64,000 nucleotides of DNA from Smithellaceae bacterium. GTDB taxonomy: Bacteria > Desulfobacterota > Syntrophia > Syntrophales > Smithellaceae. Made by a program: the position numbers and the translations under genes. Under the pieces are notes generated by a model that worked only from the letters and a program-made list of their open reading frames with translations, searched no databases and was not told the DNA's origin. This document shows positions 8,241-16,606 of the stretch, one piece after another. Position 1 is the stretch's first letter, and every line of letters begins with the position of its first letter. The DNA lies in contig JAUYFM010000004.1 of assembly GCA_030690945.1 (NCBI GenBank), positions 25,718-89,717 on the forward strand. Direction: 5' to 3'.

Positions 8241-9188
8241 TTAGTCCACCGGTACGCCAAGTACCCGGCAGAGCAGACCCATGCGGAGGAATTGCCCGTA
8301 TTTGATCAGGTCGAAGTACACCGCCCGGGGGTCCTGGTCTATTTCCACGGGCAGTTCGTAGTCCCGGGGAAAGGGGTGCATGATGTAGGTGTCCTTCTTC
8401 ATGATCTTCATGGTCGAAGGCGTGAGGCGGAAGATTTCTCTGGACCGGCCATAATCGTCGGTCCCGTTGGTAAAGTGATCTTTGGGTATCTGGGTAAGAT
8501 AGAGAATATCCGCCTTCGAGACGATCTCCTTAAATTCTTCCGCATGATCCAGAGACTCATGGTAGGGGATATTGTTTTCCCGCAGATATTCCTTCATGTC
8601 GTCCTGAATCTTCAAAACCCGCGGAGAGGCGAAGTAGATTTTGATGCCCGAGTATTTGGCCAGAAAATAGGTCAGGGAACGAATCGTCCGGCTGTTCATC
8701 AAGTCGCCGATAAAGGCGATGGAAAGGCCGTCAATCCCCCCTTTCAGCTTTTCGATGCAGTACAGATCAATTAAGGCCTGGGTGGGATGCTGGGCCGGCC
8801 CGTCGCCGCCGTTGATGATCGGCACAAAGGAAACCTCCGCCGCCCGTTTTGCCGAACCGCTCAGGTAATGGCGCAGGACAATCACATCTACCAGGGAACT
8901 CACCACGCGCACCGTATCTTCGAAATCCCCTCCCACCAGTTCGGAAGAGAAGGTTTCCGGAAAATCGACGTGGCTCACATTTCCGCCAAGGCGCTTCATG
9001 GCGCTGTCAAAGGCGAGATTGGTCCGCATGGATTTGACGAAAAAAAGATTGCCCAGGATTTTCCCCTTCAGCAGGTCCAACGGCAAATTGCGCTCTGTCC
9101 GTTCTTTGATATGGTCGGCGGCGCTCAATATCTCCTGAAGGGCCTTTTTGTTGAATTGCTGGGCTTCGATGATATGGCTGTTCTTCAT
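8241..9188 (-). CDS. aspartate-transcarbamoylase-like carbamoyltransferase with altered substrate pocket
   Basis: This 315-residue protein is collinear with the ATCase catalytic chain. Carbamoyl-phosphate residues are partly kept: R55-T56 in SMRTN (usual STRTR), R106, HPTQ at 134-137, R167 and HPFPR. Residues that hold aspartate are changed. The 80s-loop lysine region (usual KKGET) reads ELVGGDFEDT, and the R-x-Q motif (usual LTRVQ) reads LTQIPKDHF. The enzyme is therefore probably not a pyrimidine-pathway ATCase. It lies 11 bases behind the carbamate kinase gene with a strong AGGAGG site, so carbamoyl phosphate is the likely shared intermediate. The true acceptor or donor is unknown. A YgeW-like function is an alternative, although YgeW proteins are longer. 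Confidence 0.75.
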   Translation of the reverse strand: MKNSHIIEAQQFNKKALQEILSAADHIKERTERNLPLDLLKGKILGNLFFVKSMRTNLAFDSAMKRLGGNVSHVDFPETFSSELVGGDFEDTVRVVSSLVDVIVLRHYLSGSAKRAAEVSFVPIINGGDGPAQHPTQALIDLYCIEKLKGGIDGLSIAFIGDLMNSRTIRSLTYFLAKYSGIKIYFASPRVLKIQDDMKEYLRENNIPYHESLDHAEEFKEIVSKADILYLTQIPKDHFTNGTDDYGRSREIFRLTPSTMKIMKKDTYIMHPFPRDYELPVEIDQDPRAVYFDLIKYGQFLRMGLLCRVLGVPVD

Positions 9189-9199
9189 GCTTACCTCCT

Positions 9200-10159
9200 T
9201 CAGGGAACGATGTGGGTTCCCTCTTTATTCTCCACCGCCGACCAGGCCTGGTCCAGGGAGGTAATAATGGCTTCGTCGCCCCCGTATTCAACAAACCGGA
9301 TGCAGGCCAAAACCTTGGGGGCCATGGAACCGGCCAGGAATTGCCCTTCCTGAAGATATTTTTTCGCCTCTTTCACCCCCAGGCGATCTATCGACCGCTC
9401 TTCCGGGCGGCCAAAATCGAGTTTTACCTTCGGCACATCTGTGAGGATCATGAAGAGATCCGCAGCGACAGCCTCGGCGAGCTTTTCTCCGGCCAGATCC
9501 TTGTCGATGACCCCTTCGATCCCTTCAAACTCCCCCCGTTCATTCAGGACAACCGGAACGCCCCCGCCGCCGCCGGCGATCACAATCATGCCGGAATCGA
9601 CCACTTTCTTCAAGGCATTCACCTCCAGAATCCGGATCGGGTCGGGTGAAGGCACCACGCGACGGTATGGTTTTTCCCCTTCCGGCAGTACCTGTTTGAT
9701 CAGATAGCCCCTTTCCGCTTCCAGTTTCTCTTTCGTCGGGGCATCGTAAAAAGGTCCTACCGGTTTGCCCGGGTTCAGGAAGGCCGGGTCATTACGATCC
9801 ACGAGCACCTGGGTAATCATGGTCACCACATTGAAATTCAGATTCAGGGATTTGAGTTCGTTCATGAGGGCCTGCTGCAACATATACCCCAATTGCCCCT
9901 GGGTCATGGCATTGCAACTGTCCATGGGCTGGGGCGGCAGCTGGGCGGCGGCGGCCTCCTGCTGCACGAGCAGGCTTCCCACCTGGGGTCCGTTCCCATG
10001 GGTGACGACGACGTCAAATCCCCTTTTAACAAATTCTAGAATGCAAAGCGAGGCCGACCGGATGCTGGCCCGTTGCTCCTCGTAGGTCCCCTGCTGTCGG
10101 GGGAGCTTGATAGCATTGCCTCCCAGGGCAATCACAATACGCAGACGATTCTTTTTCAT
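9200..10159 (-). CDS. arcC: carbamate kinase
   Basis: This 319-residue amino-acid-kinase-family protein would convert carbamoyl phosphate plus ADP to ATP plus carbamate in catabolism. Motifs include VIALGGNAI at the N-terminus, THGNGPQVG, the AMTQGQLGYMLQQAL segment, and AGGGGGVPV with DKDLAGEKLA later. All expected regions are present. It sits between the FdrA group and a carbamoyltransferase-like gene, as in anaerobic allantoin/oxamate pathways where this kinase harvests energy. A 138-bp inverted-repeat element and the small FdrA-domain gene lie upstream. Confidence 0.92.
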   Translation of the reverse strand: MKKNRLRIVIALGGNAIKLPRQQGTYEEQRASIRSASLCILEFVKRGFDVVVTHGNGPQVGSLLVQQEAAAAQLPPQPMDSCNAMTQGQLGYMLQQALMNELKSLNLNFNVVTMITQVLVDRNDPAFLNPGKPVGPFYDAPTKEKLEAERGYLIKQVLPEGEKPYRRVVPSPDPIRILEVNALKKVVDSGMIVIAGGGGGVPVVLNERGEFEGIEGVIDKDLAGEKLAEAVAADLFMILTDVPKVKLDFGRPEERSIDRLGVKEAKKYLQEGQFLAGSMAPKVLACIRFVEYGGDEAIITSLDQAWSAVENKEGTHIVP

Positions 10160-10208
10160 CTTTCCCTCTACTCGAACCCTTTACCCCTTCCCTCGCCACT
10201 TCGAGAGT

Positions 10209-10346
10209 GTGTCGCAATTATAACAATTGTCATTCCGAACGTATGTGAGGAATCTTTATACTTTGAATTTATTAAAAACAAGATTTCTCGCTTTGCTTCG
10301 AAACGCGTGACCTGAAAGGTTATGACATGAAAATGAATTGTGACAC
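10209..10346. repeat. inverted-repeat (MITE-like) element, copy A
   Basis: The outer arms GTGTCGCAATT and AATTGTGACAC are 11 bases with one mismatch. Inside, TTGTCATTCCGAA and TATGACATG, plus GAATCTT and AAGATT, can pair. The design matches the element at 12122-12231. It separates the carbamate kinase gene from the small FdrA-domain gene and has no coding capacity. Confidence 0.55.
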
Positions 10347-10359
10347 AGTCACTTCGGGA

Positions 10360-10533
10360 TCAGAGCAGCTGATCGAGAAGGTCCATCATTTCGCGATCGC
10401 CGCCTGCCGGGGGAACCCAGTTTAACTGCACGACCTTCACGCCCTGGATTTGCAGGTTGGCGGCAAAATCCTGAACCCCGATGTTGATGACCTGCGGCCC
10501 TTGTTCCAGGAGTTCCTTGAACTTATCGGACAT
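10360..10533 (-). CDS. small FdrA-domain protein (57 residues)
   Basis: This gene is too short to appear alone in the ORF track, where it is hidden as the tail of a longer frame. The ATG at 10533 has AAGGAGG eight bases upstream and overlaps the fdrA stop by 11 bases. The product, MSDKFKELLEQGPQVINIG..., contains VVQLNWVPPAGGD, which I recall from short proteins labelled fdrA domain protein next to FdrA and DUF1116 genes. Its role is unknown. It may be a small subunit of the FdrA/DUF1116/DUF2877 complex. Translational coupling to fdrA supports a shared stoichiometry. Confidence 0.7.
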   Translation of the reverse strand: MSDKFKELLEQGPQVINIGVQDFAANLQIQGVKVVQLNWVPPAGGDREMMDLLDQLL

Positions 10534-12091
10534 CGGAAAGCCCTCCTTTGAGCTGAAGCGCCAGCATGGCCGCAAACCGGGCCGCCCGGGCGCTGCTGGG
10601 CAAAACAACGACCCCTTCCGCCTCCAGGCGGGCGACCTGTTCACAAAGACTCTGGGGATCCCCGTCGGTGCCGCAGACCGAAGCCACCACGGAAAGGAAC
10701 CCTCCCCGCTTTTTAAACTCACCCTTGGCCTCGGCAATGGCCGGGGCAAGTTCGCCCACCGGATCGGCGGCGGAATTGAAACCCAGAAGGAAATCCAGGA
10801 GGATTCCCGCCACCATCGGGTCTTTTGCTTCTGCAAGCAGACGTTCCCGGCGCTGGCGGGAATCGATCATGGGGTGGGGCCGTCCTGCCGTAAATTCGTC
10901 GGCGCCCATATCCACCAGGCTGTGCTCCTTGCTCTGCAGGGGATCGGACAGTCGGAGGTTCCCCGCAATGGGGGCGTTGGAGTAAGCGGCTAATCCCGCG
11001 TCGTTAAATATCTGCTGGGCCTGATAGCAGAAGGTGCCGCCGGCAAAAATCCCCCGGACATATCTTTGCGAGGGATTCATGGCCCTTCGTTCCCGGGAGA
11101 CTAGCACCTCTAAATCGCCGGCGGTGGAACTGAAGTCCGGCGGAAGCTGGCCTTGGACGTTTCGCACGGCCAGCGCCACCGCTTCGTCGATGGTCCGGGC
11201 CTGCTGGAAAAGACGATCGGGTGGCGCAGGTTCCTTTTTCCCTCCCAGGAAACAAACCACCACCGGTTTTTGACATTGAAGGATTTTGGGCAAGAGGTTG
11301 CTCAAGGCCAGCGGACCAGGCGGTTTGGACAAAAGGGCGATGGTCTCGGTCCTGTTGTCCTTCTCCAGAGCCTCAAGGGCACAGAGCAGGGAAATGCCGC
11401 CAAGTTCATCGGAAAGGTCCCGGCTGCCGATGCCAATCGCCTGAGAGATGCCCGACCCTGCCTGGTGCACCAGGCAGGTAAACTCCTGGATGCCCGTGCC
11501 CGAGGCGCCGATAACGCCGACGGGACCCCGCCTGACCACATTGGCAAAGCCGATGCCGATCCCGCCGATAATGGCCGTACCGCAATCGGGCCCCATGACG
11601 ATAAGGCCGCGCTCACGGGCATACTCCTTGAGAGCGCGTTCGGACTCCACTGGAACATTGTCGCTGAAGATAAATACGTTTAACCCTCGTTCCAGGGCCT
11701 GCTGCGCTTCCCGGGCGGCATAGAACCCGGGTACGGAGATCACCGCAAGATTGGCCCGGGGCAGGCGGGTCAAGGCTTCGTCCAGGCTGCGGACAGCCGC
11801 CGCCGTTCCCGATCCTGGTTCGGGCTGTAGCCACCCATCCATATTTTTCAGTACGTCCGTCAATATTTCCGGCGTCGTCGCTTCCACGGCCAGGATAAGA
11901 TCGCCAGGGCTGGCTGGGGCCAATTCCCCGGCGGTAAAACCTATTTCCGCCAGAAATCCTTTGTTTTTCTCCGTTCCCATGAACAGCACTGCCTGAAGAA
12001 TGCCCTCCTGTTCAGAGATGCGCTTAGCCACCCGCATTAAAAATACGGAGTCGTGATATTCATTTTTTCTGATGACCATTCCTTTATGCAT
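10523..12091 (-). CDS. fdrA: FdrA-family acyl-CoA-synthetase-like protein
   Basis: The protein has 522 residues and is related to the alpha/beta chains of NDP-forming acyl-CoA synthetases. Rossmann-type segments include GPVGVIGASGTGIQEFTC and IGIGSRDLSDELGG. In E. coli, FdrA with YlbE and YlbF (AllF, AllG, AllH) has been assigned to oxamate carbamoyltransferase, which splits oxalurate to oxamate and carbamoyl phosphate. All three homologues and a carbamate kinase are present here. The ATG at 12091 is chosen over the TTG at 12094 because a GGAG site lies upstream. The gene is bracketed by two inverted-repeat elements. Confidence 0.85.
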   Translation of the reverse strand: MHKGMVIRKNEYHDSVFLMRVAKRISEQEGILQAVLFMGTEKNKGFLAEIGFTAGELAPASPGDLILAVEATTPEILTDVLKNMDGWLQPEPGSGTAAAVRSLDEALTRLPRANLAVISVPGFYAAREAQQALERGLNVFIFSDNVPVESERALKEYARERGLIVMGPDCGTAIIGGIGIGFANVVRRGPVGVIGASGTGIQEFTCLVHQAGSGISQAIGIGSRDLSDELGGISLLCALEALEKDNRTETIALLSKPPGPLALSNLLPKILQCQKPVVVCFLGGKKEPAPPDRLFQQARTIDEAVALAVRNVQGQLPPDFSSTAGDLEVLVSRERRAMNPSQRYVRGIFAGGTFCYQAQQIFNDAGLAAYSNAPIAGNLRLSDPLQSKEHSLVDMGADEFTAGRPHPMIDSRQRRERLLAEAKDPMVAGILLDFLLGFNSAADPVGELAPAIAEAKGEFKKRGGFLSVVASVCGTDGDPQSLCEQVARLEAEGVVVLPSSARAARFAAMLALQLKGGLSDVR

Positions 12092-12121
12092 CAATTCTGC
12101 TCCGTAGAAACCCCTTTTTCT

Positions 12122-12231
12122 CTAGTGTCACGTCAACGATACGCTGTCATTTCGAAGGAGTCATAACGACTGAGAAATCTTAGATTTCTCCCTGCGGTCG
12201 AAATGACATTTGTTGATTGACGAGACACTAG
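12122..12231. repeat. inverted-repeat (MITE-like) element, copy B
   Basis: A 110-bp element starts CTAGTGTCACGTCAA and ends TTGATTGACGAGACACTAG, so the outer arms pair with few mismatches. An inner stem is formed by TGTCATTTCGAAGGAG and TCGAAATGACA, with GAGAAATCTTAGATTTCTC at the tip. Its last bases (CTA on the plus strand) provide the TAG stop of the DUF1116 gene. Confidence 0.65.
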
Positions 12232-13487
12232 CTTGTCCGGTTCGGTCCATATTTCTCGCTAAATCTGACGAGCGCCTTTTTAAAGCACTCGAACGGGGCG
12301 CGAACCAGTCCCGCGCCGATAATAGAATAGCCCGGATTCCGGTGGGCAATCGCCGTATCGATGATCGGGACGATGCCGGTCTGGACGACCTTGCGGATGT
12401 CGATGCCCACAGGCGCACCCTGAAATCCCATAATGGGCATGCGGTAATTATTGCTCGCGCCTACGGTTATCTGCCGCATATCCCTGCTGTAGGCCATCGC
12501 CTCTTCCGGCGTACCTCCCACCAGAGCGAGTATCCCCGTGGCCCCGGCAAGAACGAAGCCGCCCCAGCCGACGGTCTCAGTGATGGCCGAATCTCCCATA
12601 TCGGCGCCGGCATCCGCCGGTCCGTAACCAGGGAAATAAAGCCCCTCGACCCTGGGCGCCGGGGCGGTGAACCATTCGTCGCCCAGGCCGCTGACCCTGA
12701 TACCGAAATCCGTGCCGTTGCGTGCCATGGCCGTGACCACCGTGCTATACTCGATGCCCGCCGCCGGGTCCACCGAAGACTTGGCCGCAGCCATCGCCAG
12801 GGCGAGGAAAATCAGTTCATGGTTCGTGATGTATTTGATGGTGCCGATCAGCTGACCTTTGGGGACGTCTGCCTCAATCAGAGGGCAGGCCATTGCATTG
12901 GCGAACAGGCTCGAGGCGGCGACGGGGCGGTTGTGAAGCTCATCGCCCATCTGGAGCGATTTGGCGATAATAGGCTTTAAAGGAAGTCCCCCCATTTGCC
13001 GGAGACCCTTCTTGAGGGCAGGCGCCCAGACATCCCGCCATAAACGCAATCCTTGCAGCGCCTCCTCGCCATAGTCGCCAAACTGCTGGAACCGCTCTAC
13101 CTGGCGGCAAAAGGCCAGATTGCCAACGGTTTTGTTCTCCACAATCCAAACGGGCATGGAAGGAGAGATGGTTCCGGCCATGGGACCAACGGCCTGGTGG
13201 GGATGATTTGGTTCAAAGCGAATCGCACCGCCGGCGAAGAGTTTTGTCGCCTCTTCGGCATCCTTCGCCCAACCTTCAAAAATGGCCGCCCCCAGCATCG
13301 AGCCACGCTGCGCCCCGCTCATCCGCAGCCAATCCACGGGGGGGCCGGAATGGAGGATCATCCTGTCTTCAAGGCCAGGAATTGCCTCCCCGGCCGGGGC
13401 AATATCCACCAGGACGGGATCCGCCTCATTAATGCGCTTCAGCGCTTCCATATTGGCCATTTCAATCTTTTGCTTGATGTCGTTCAT
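12228..13487 (-). CDS. DUF1116 protein, YlbE/AllG-like
   Basis: This 419-residue protein belongs to the DUF1116 family: LEDRMILHSGPPVDWLRMSG and AIFEGWAKDAEEATKLFAGG near the N-terminus match YlbE-type proteins. It is the presumed partner of FdrA and DUF2877 in an oxamate-carbamoyltransferase-like enzyme. The track extends to 13601, but the ATG at 13487 (MNDIKQKIEM) follows AAGGAGG and agrees with the family start. The stop codon lies inside the inverted-repeat element, so the final residues may have been altered by its insertion. Confidence 0.85.
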   Translation of the reverse strand: MNDIKQKIEMANMEALKRINEADPVLVDIAPAGEAIPGLEDRMILHSGPPVDWLRMSGAQRGSMLGAAIFEGWAKDAEEATKLFAGGAIRFEPNHPHQAVGPMAGTISPSMPVWIVENKTVGNLAFCRQVERFQQFGDYGEEALQGLRLWRDVWAPALKKGLRQMGGLPLKPIIAKSLQMGDELHNRPVAASSLFANAMACPLIEADVPKGQLIGTIKYITNHELIFLALAMAAAKSSVDPAAGIEYSTVVTAMARNGTDFGIRVSGLGDEWFTAPAPRVEGLYFPGYGPADAGADMGDSAITETVGWGGFVLAGATGILALVGGTPEEAMAYSRDMRQITVGASNNYRMPIMGFQGAPVGIDIRKVVQTGIVPIIDTAIAHRNPGYSIIGAGLVRAPFECFKKALVRFSEKYGPNRTS

Positions 13488-13528
13488 GGATAAATTTTTC
13501 CTCCTTGTGATCTTTTTCGTAATAAAAG

Positions 13529-14542
13529 TTAGGGTGGGCCGTTGTTTGCCCCGCCGGCCTTCGCAAGCAATCCCGTAAGCAGACCGGCCAGGATGAACCA
13601 ACCCGTCGTATGACCAATCTTTAACATGCGATAAAGCGTCGCCCCGATTTCTTCCTTGGGTCCGGCGCCCTTCAGCAGCAGCCGTAACAGGTCATGGAGC
13701 GGTTCCGGACCATGACCGCAGGCCAGATCGCCCATAATGGCCTGGCTGACGGGATGGGTCCGGTGGCGCGCCCAGTGTGACAGGTCAGAGGCCGGCGGCG
13801 TTTCTCCGGGAAATTCTCCAGGGTAAGCCGCCTGCAACCCCCAAGCCGCAAAGAGCAGGCCACCCAGAAAATCATCACCCCAGGGGGTCAAGCCCGGGCC
13901 GAAACCGATCACGTCTCTCCCCCGGGTCCCGATATCGGCCAGCCCCTCTTGGAGACAATGTTTCATCAAGTCCATAACAGGAGCTAACATACGGTACTGC
14001 CAGGACCAAGGCAAAAAAGGCCTGAGCTCCTCGCCCTTGGAGAGCGACAAAAGACCAAGAATTACCCGGCCAGGCCCCTCATCGCGGAGCGCCGGGCAAA
14101 TGGTCGCAATGAACTGCCGGACAAAATCATTTACCTGGGCCAGGGGGGCGATCTCTGCTGGTTCGAGCGCCTTTGGTTTCCATTCCACCGCCCAGGTCAG
14201 ATTTATGGTCAGCCCTCCCTCCATTATTAAGCAGTTGCCCGCCTGCAAAAAGCCTTGACCGGCAAGAAGGGAACGGGGCGGGAAGGAGACCGGGATGCCG
14301 CGCCGGTGACGCGGCGCCCCCTCCCGCACTAACCACAGGATTTCGTCACCTCCCCCGGACAGGTAGGCAATATCCGAAAGAACCGCGATTACCTGACCCA
14401 AGAACCCTGGCGCATTAACCAGACTTTTTGCCCGGGCGCCGATCCATTCCGCCTGCCAGATGAACGGCGCGGAATCGATCTGCCCATTCAACTTTTCACC
14501 AAGATCATCCGTTTTACTTGGATTGACCAATAATGCCCTCAA
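13529..14542 (-). CDS. DUF2877 protein, YlbF/AllH-like
   Basis: This protein of about 337 residues has a central conserved stretch, VIGFGPGLTPWGDDFLGGLLFAAWG, characteristic of DUF2877. It is the third component of the FdrA/DUF1116/DUF2877 set. The start is uncertain: the track uses a TTG at 14542, but a TTG at 14530 has GAGGG six bases upstream. Either overlaps the end of the binding-protein gene, so the ABC transporter and the enzyme genes are coupled. The stop lies 41 bases before the DUF1116 start. Confidence 0.8.
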   Translation of the reverse strand: MRALLVNPSKTDDLGEKLNGQIDSAPFIWQAEWIGARAKSLVNAPGFLGQVIAVLSDIAYLSGGGDEILWLVREGAPRHRRGIPVSFPPRSLLAGQGFLQAGNCLIMEGGLTINLTWAVEWKPKALEPAEIAPLAQVNDFVRQFIATICPALRDEGPGRVILGLLSLSKGEELRPFLPWSWQYRMLAPVMDLMKHCLQEGLADIGTRGRDVIGFGPGLTPWGDDFLGGLLFAAWGLQAAYPGEFPGETPPASDLSHWARHRTHPVSQAIMGDLACGHGPEPLHDLLRLLLKGAGPKEEIGATLYRMLKIGHTTGWFILAGLLTGLLAKAGGANNGPP

Positions 14543-15614
14543 CCAGCCAATCCATCTTCCCTATTCCCGTAAGGGGAAACGCCTCGCCGGCCTTTACGCG
14601 CTCCACGCCTTTATTGTCTTTCAGCGGCCCCTGGAAGACATTTTTCTTCCCGGCAATAAATTCCTGCTTGGTATCGTTTACCAGTTTAATGGCGCCAGGC
14701 GGCACGGCTGGGCCAAAGGGGGCGATGGTCAGATAATCGCTCGTCAGATTCCCGAAAAGACCCTCGCTCTTCCAGGTGCCGTCCATGACCTGCCTGGCAA
14801 AACGGGTGTATAGTTCGCCCCAGGTAAAGGCGACGCCGCTGATCCAGCCTTTGGGGGCGAATTTCTGCGCGCCCAGGTAGTGGTAGCCGACCGAATAAGC
14901 GCCGCGCTTCTCTGCCGCCTGCACGACCGTAATCGGGGAATCTACAATGACCCCGAGGACATCAACACCCATATCCAGGAGGGCGCTGGCCGCAATAGCC
15001 TCCTTGGGGGCGTCGAGGAAGGTACCCATGAAAACCACCCGCGTTTCAAATTTGGGATTAACCGATCGGGCGCCGAGATGAAAGGCATTGATGTTGGCCA
15101 GGAAAAAGCTGATCGGCAGGGCGACCACGTAGCCCGCCTTGTTTGTTTTCGTGGTTTTGCCGGCGGCAATCCCCATGAGATAAAAGGCCTCCGGAGTGCT
15201 GGCCCAATAAGTGCTCAGGTTCGGAGCAAGCCTGTATCCCCCTGGATGGACGAACTTGACCCCCGGGTACTTTTTAGCCACCCGCAAGGCCGGATCAAGA
15301 TAGCCAAAACTCGCGGGAATGATAAGTTTCGCGCCCTGCTTGATCATGTTCTCCATGACCCGCTCCGCGTCTGCCCCTTCCGGGACATTCTCCGCCTGGA
15401 GGACCTCCACGTTCGGCAGGTTTCGTTTCATCGCCTGCACACCATCGGAATGCGCCTGATTATAGCCCGCATCGTTTATAGAGCCGATGTGAATGATGCC
15501 CACCTTCAATTTTTCCTGGCCCTGGGCAACGGCTGAAAAACTCATTCCCATGATGAATATCAAGCTTATTAAAATCACTAACTGCTTTGGGATCGAACGC
15601 TTTCTTCTTTTCAT
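14514..15614 (-). CDS. BMP-family ABC transporter substrate-binding protein
   Basis: This 366-residue periplasmic binding protein has a Sec signal peptide (KRRKRS, then a hydrophobic run to FSAVAQG). There is no lipobox cysteine, unlike many BMP/PnrA lipoproteins. Family features are KVGIIHIGSINDAGYNQAHSDG, EGADAERVMENM and VKFVHPGGY. Such proteins bind purine nucleosides or related compounds. Here the neighbouring oxamate/carbamoyl genes suggest a purine breakdown product or ureide. It is encoded between the permeases and the catabolic enzymes. Confidence 0.88.
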   Translation of the reverse strand: MKRRKRSIPKQLVILISLIFIMGMSFSAVAQGQEKLKVGIIHIGSINDAGYNQAHSDGVQAMKRNLPNVEVLQAENVPEGADAERVMENMIKQGAKLIIPASFGYLDPALRVAKKYPGVKFVHPGGYRLAPNLSTYWASTPEAFYLMGIAAGKTTKTNKAGYVVALPISFFLANINAFHLGARSVNPKFETRVVFMGTFLDAPKEAIAASALLDMGVDVLGVIVDSPITVVQAAEKRGAYSVGYHYLGAQKFAPKGWISGVAFTWGELYTRFARQVMDGTWKSEGLFGNLTSDYLTIAPFGPAVPPGAIKLVNDTKQEFIAGKKNVFQGPLKDNKGVERVKAGEAFPLTGIGKMDWLVEGIIGQSK

Positions 15615-15688
15615 ATTTTTCCCCTTTCTTGCAATGTCTTCAAACCATTAAATTTTTATCAGTCTAACCGTGAATTCGATTTTTTCAT

Positions 15689-16606
15689 TTATTCCGTTCC
15701 CTGAAAAACCCGGCCCAAACTGCCCGGGACGGCCGATCGGCTGGTGCGACCCCAGATGACCAGGACCGTCAGACTCAAAACATAGGGAAGCATATCCAGA
15801 ATGAAGGACGAAACGGGCACGCCCCGGGCCTGCATCTGCAGTTGGAGCGAGATCGCCCCTCCGAAGAGCAGGGCGCCGGCAATCGCCCGGAGCGGGTGCC
15901 ATTTCGCAAAGATTACCAGGGCCACGGCGAAAAAGCCCCGTCCCGCGGTCATCCATTCGGCCCAGTTATGGGCCAGGGCCAGGGAAAGGTGCGCGCCGGC
16001 GATGCCGCCCAGGAGTCCGGAAATAAAAAGAACCTGATATTGCAGCAGGTAGGGATTCTTTCCTGCGGCAAAGGCCGCCGTTGGATTTTCCCCCACGGCC
16101 CGCAGGCTCAACCCCCATCGGGTCTTGAAAAGAAACCACCAGATGACAACAGCCGTCGGAATCGCCAGGTACACCAGGATGTCGTGTTGAAAAAAGGCGC
16201 GGCCAAAAAACGGAAGGTCGGAGAAGACAGGTATCTTGATCGCGTTGAGTCCCTCTATCTGGCGACCGATGAAGGGGGCGCCGATGAGGGCGCTGAGGCC
16301 CACGCCGCAGAACATGAGCGCCAGGCCGCAGGCGAGCTGATTGGCGCGGCGAGTGATCACCAGGAAGGCAAAGATCATATTGAACAGCGCCCCGGCCAGG
16401 GCAGCGGCCACAACCCCCAGGGCGGCATTACCGGTCAGGACCGTGATCACAAAACCCACCACCGCCCCGATAAGCATTATCCCTTCCAACCCCAGGTTGA
16501 TAATGCCGACCCTCTCCCCGATCGTCTCGGAAAGGGTCGCGTAAAGCAGCGGCGTACCGGATTGAATCGCCCCTATCATGATGCTCACCAAAAGTAATTC
16601 ACTCAT
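15689..16606 (-). CDS. ABC transporter permease, NupQ/RbsC-like
   Basis: A 305-residue inner-membrane permease of the branched-chain/sugar/nucleoside type, with about eight or more hydrophobic segments. Typical are TPLLYATLSETIGERVGIINLGLEGIMLIGA near the N-terminus and FSRGWGLSLRAVGENPTAA-like text (here RWGLSLRAVGENPTAAFAAG) in the middle, which contacts the ATPase. It overlaps the preceding permease gene by four bases. It would form the channel as a heterodimer with that permease. Confidence 0.9.
   Translation of the reverse strand: MSELLLVSIMIGAIQSGTPLLYATLSETIGERVGIINLGLEGIMLIGAVVGFVITVLTGNAALGVVAAALAGALFNMIFAFLVITRRANQLACGLALMFCGVGLSALIGAPFIGRQIEGLNAIKIPVFSDLPFFGRAFFQHDILVYLAIPTAVVIWWFLFKTRWGLSLRAVGENPTAAFAAGKNPYLLQYQVLFISGLLGGIAGAHLSLALAHNWAEWMTAGRGFFAVALVIFAKWHPLRAIAGALLFGGAISLQLQMQARGVPVSSFILDMLPYVLSLTVLVIWGRTSRSAVPGSLGRVFQGTE

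Noticed and set aside
8187-9353. Plus-strand frames 8187-8774 and 8787-9353
   Set aside because: Shadows of the carbamoyltransferase gene on the minus strand; no family features.
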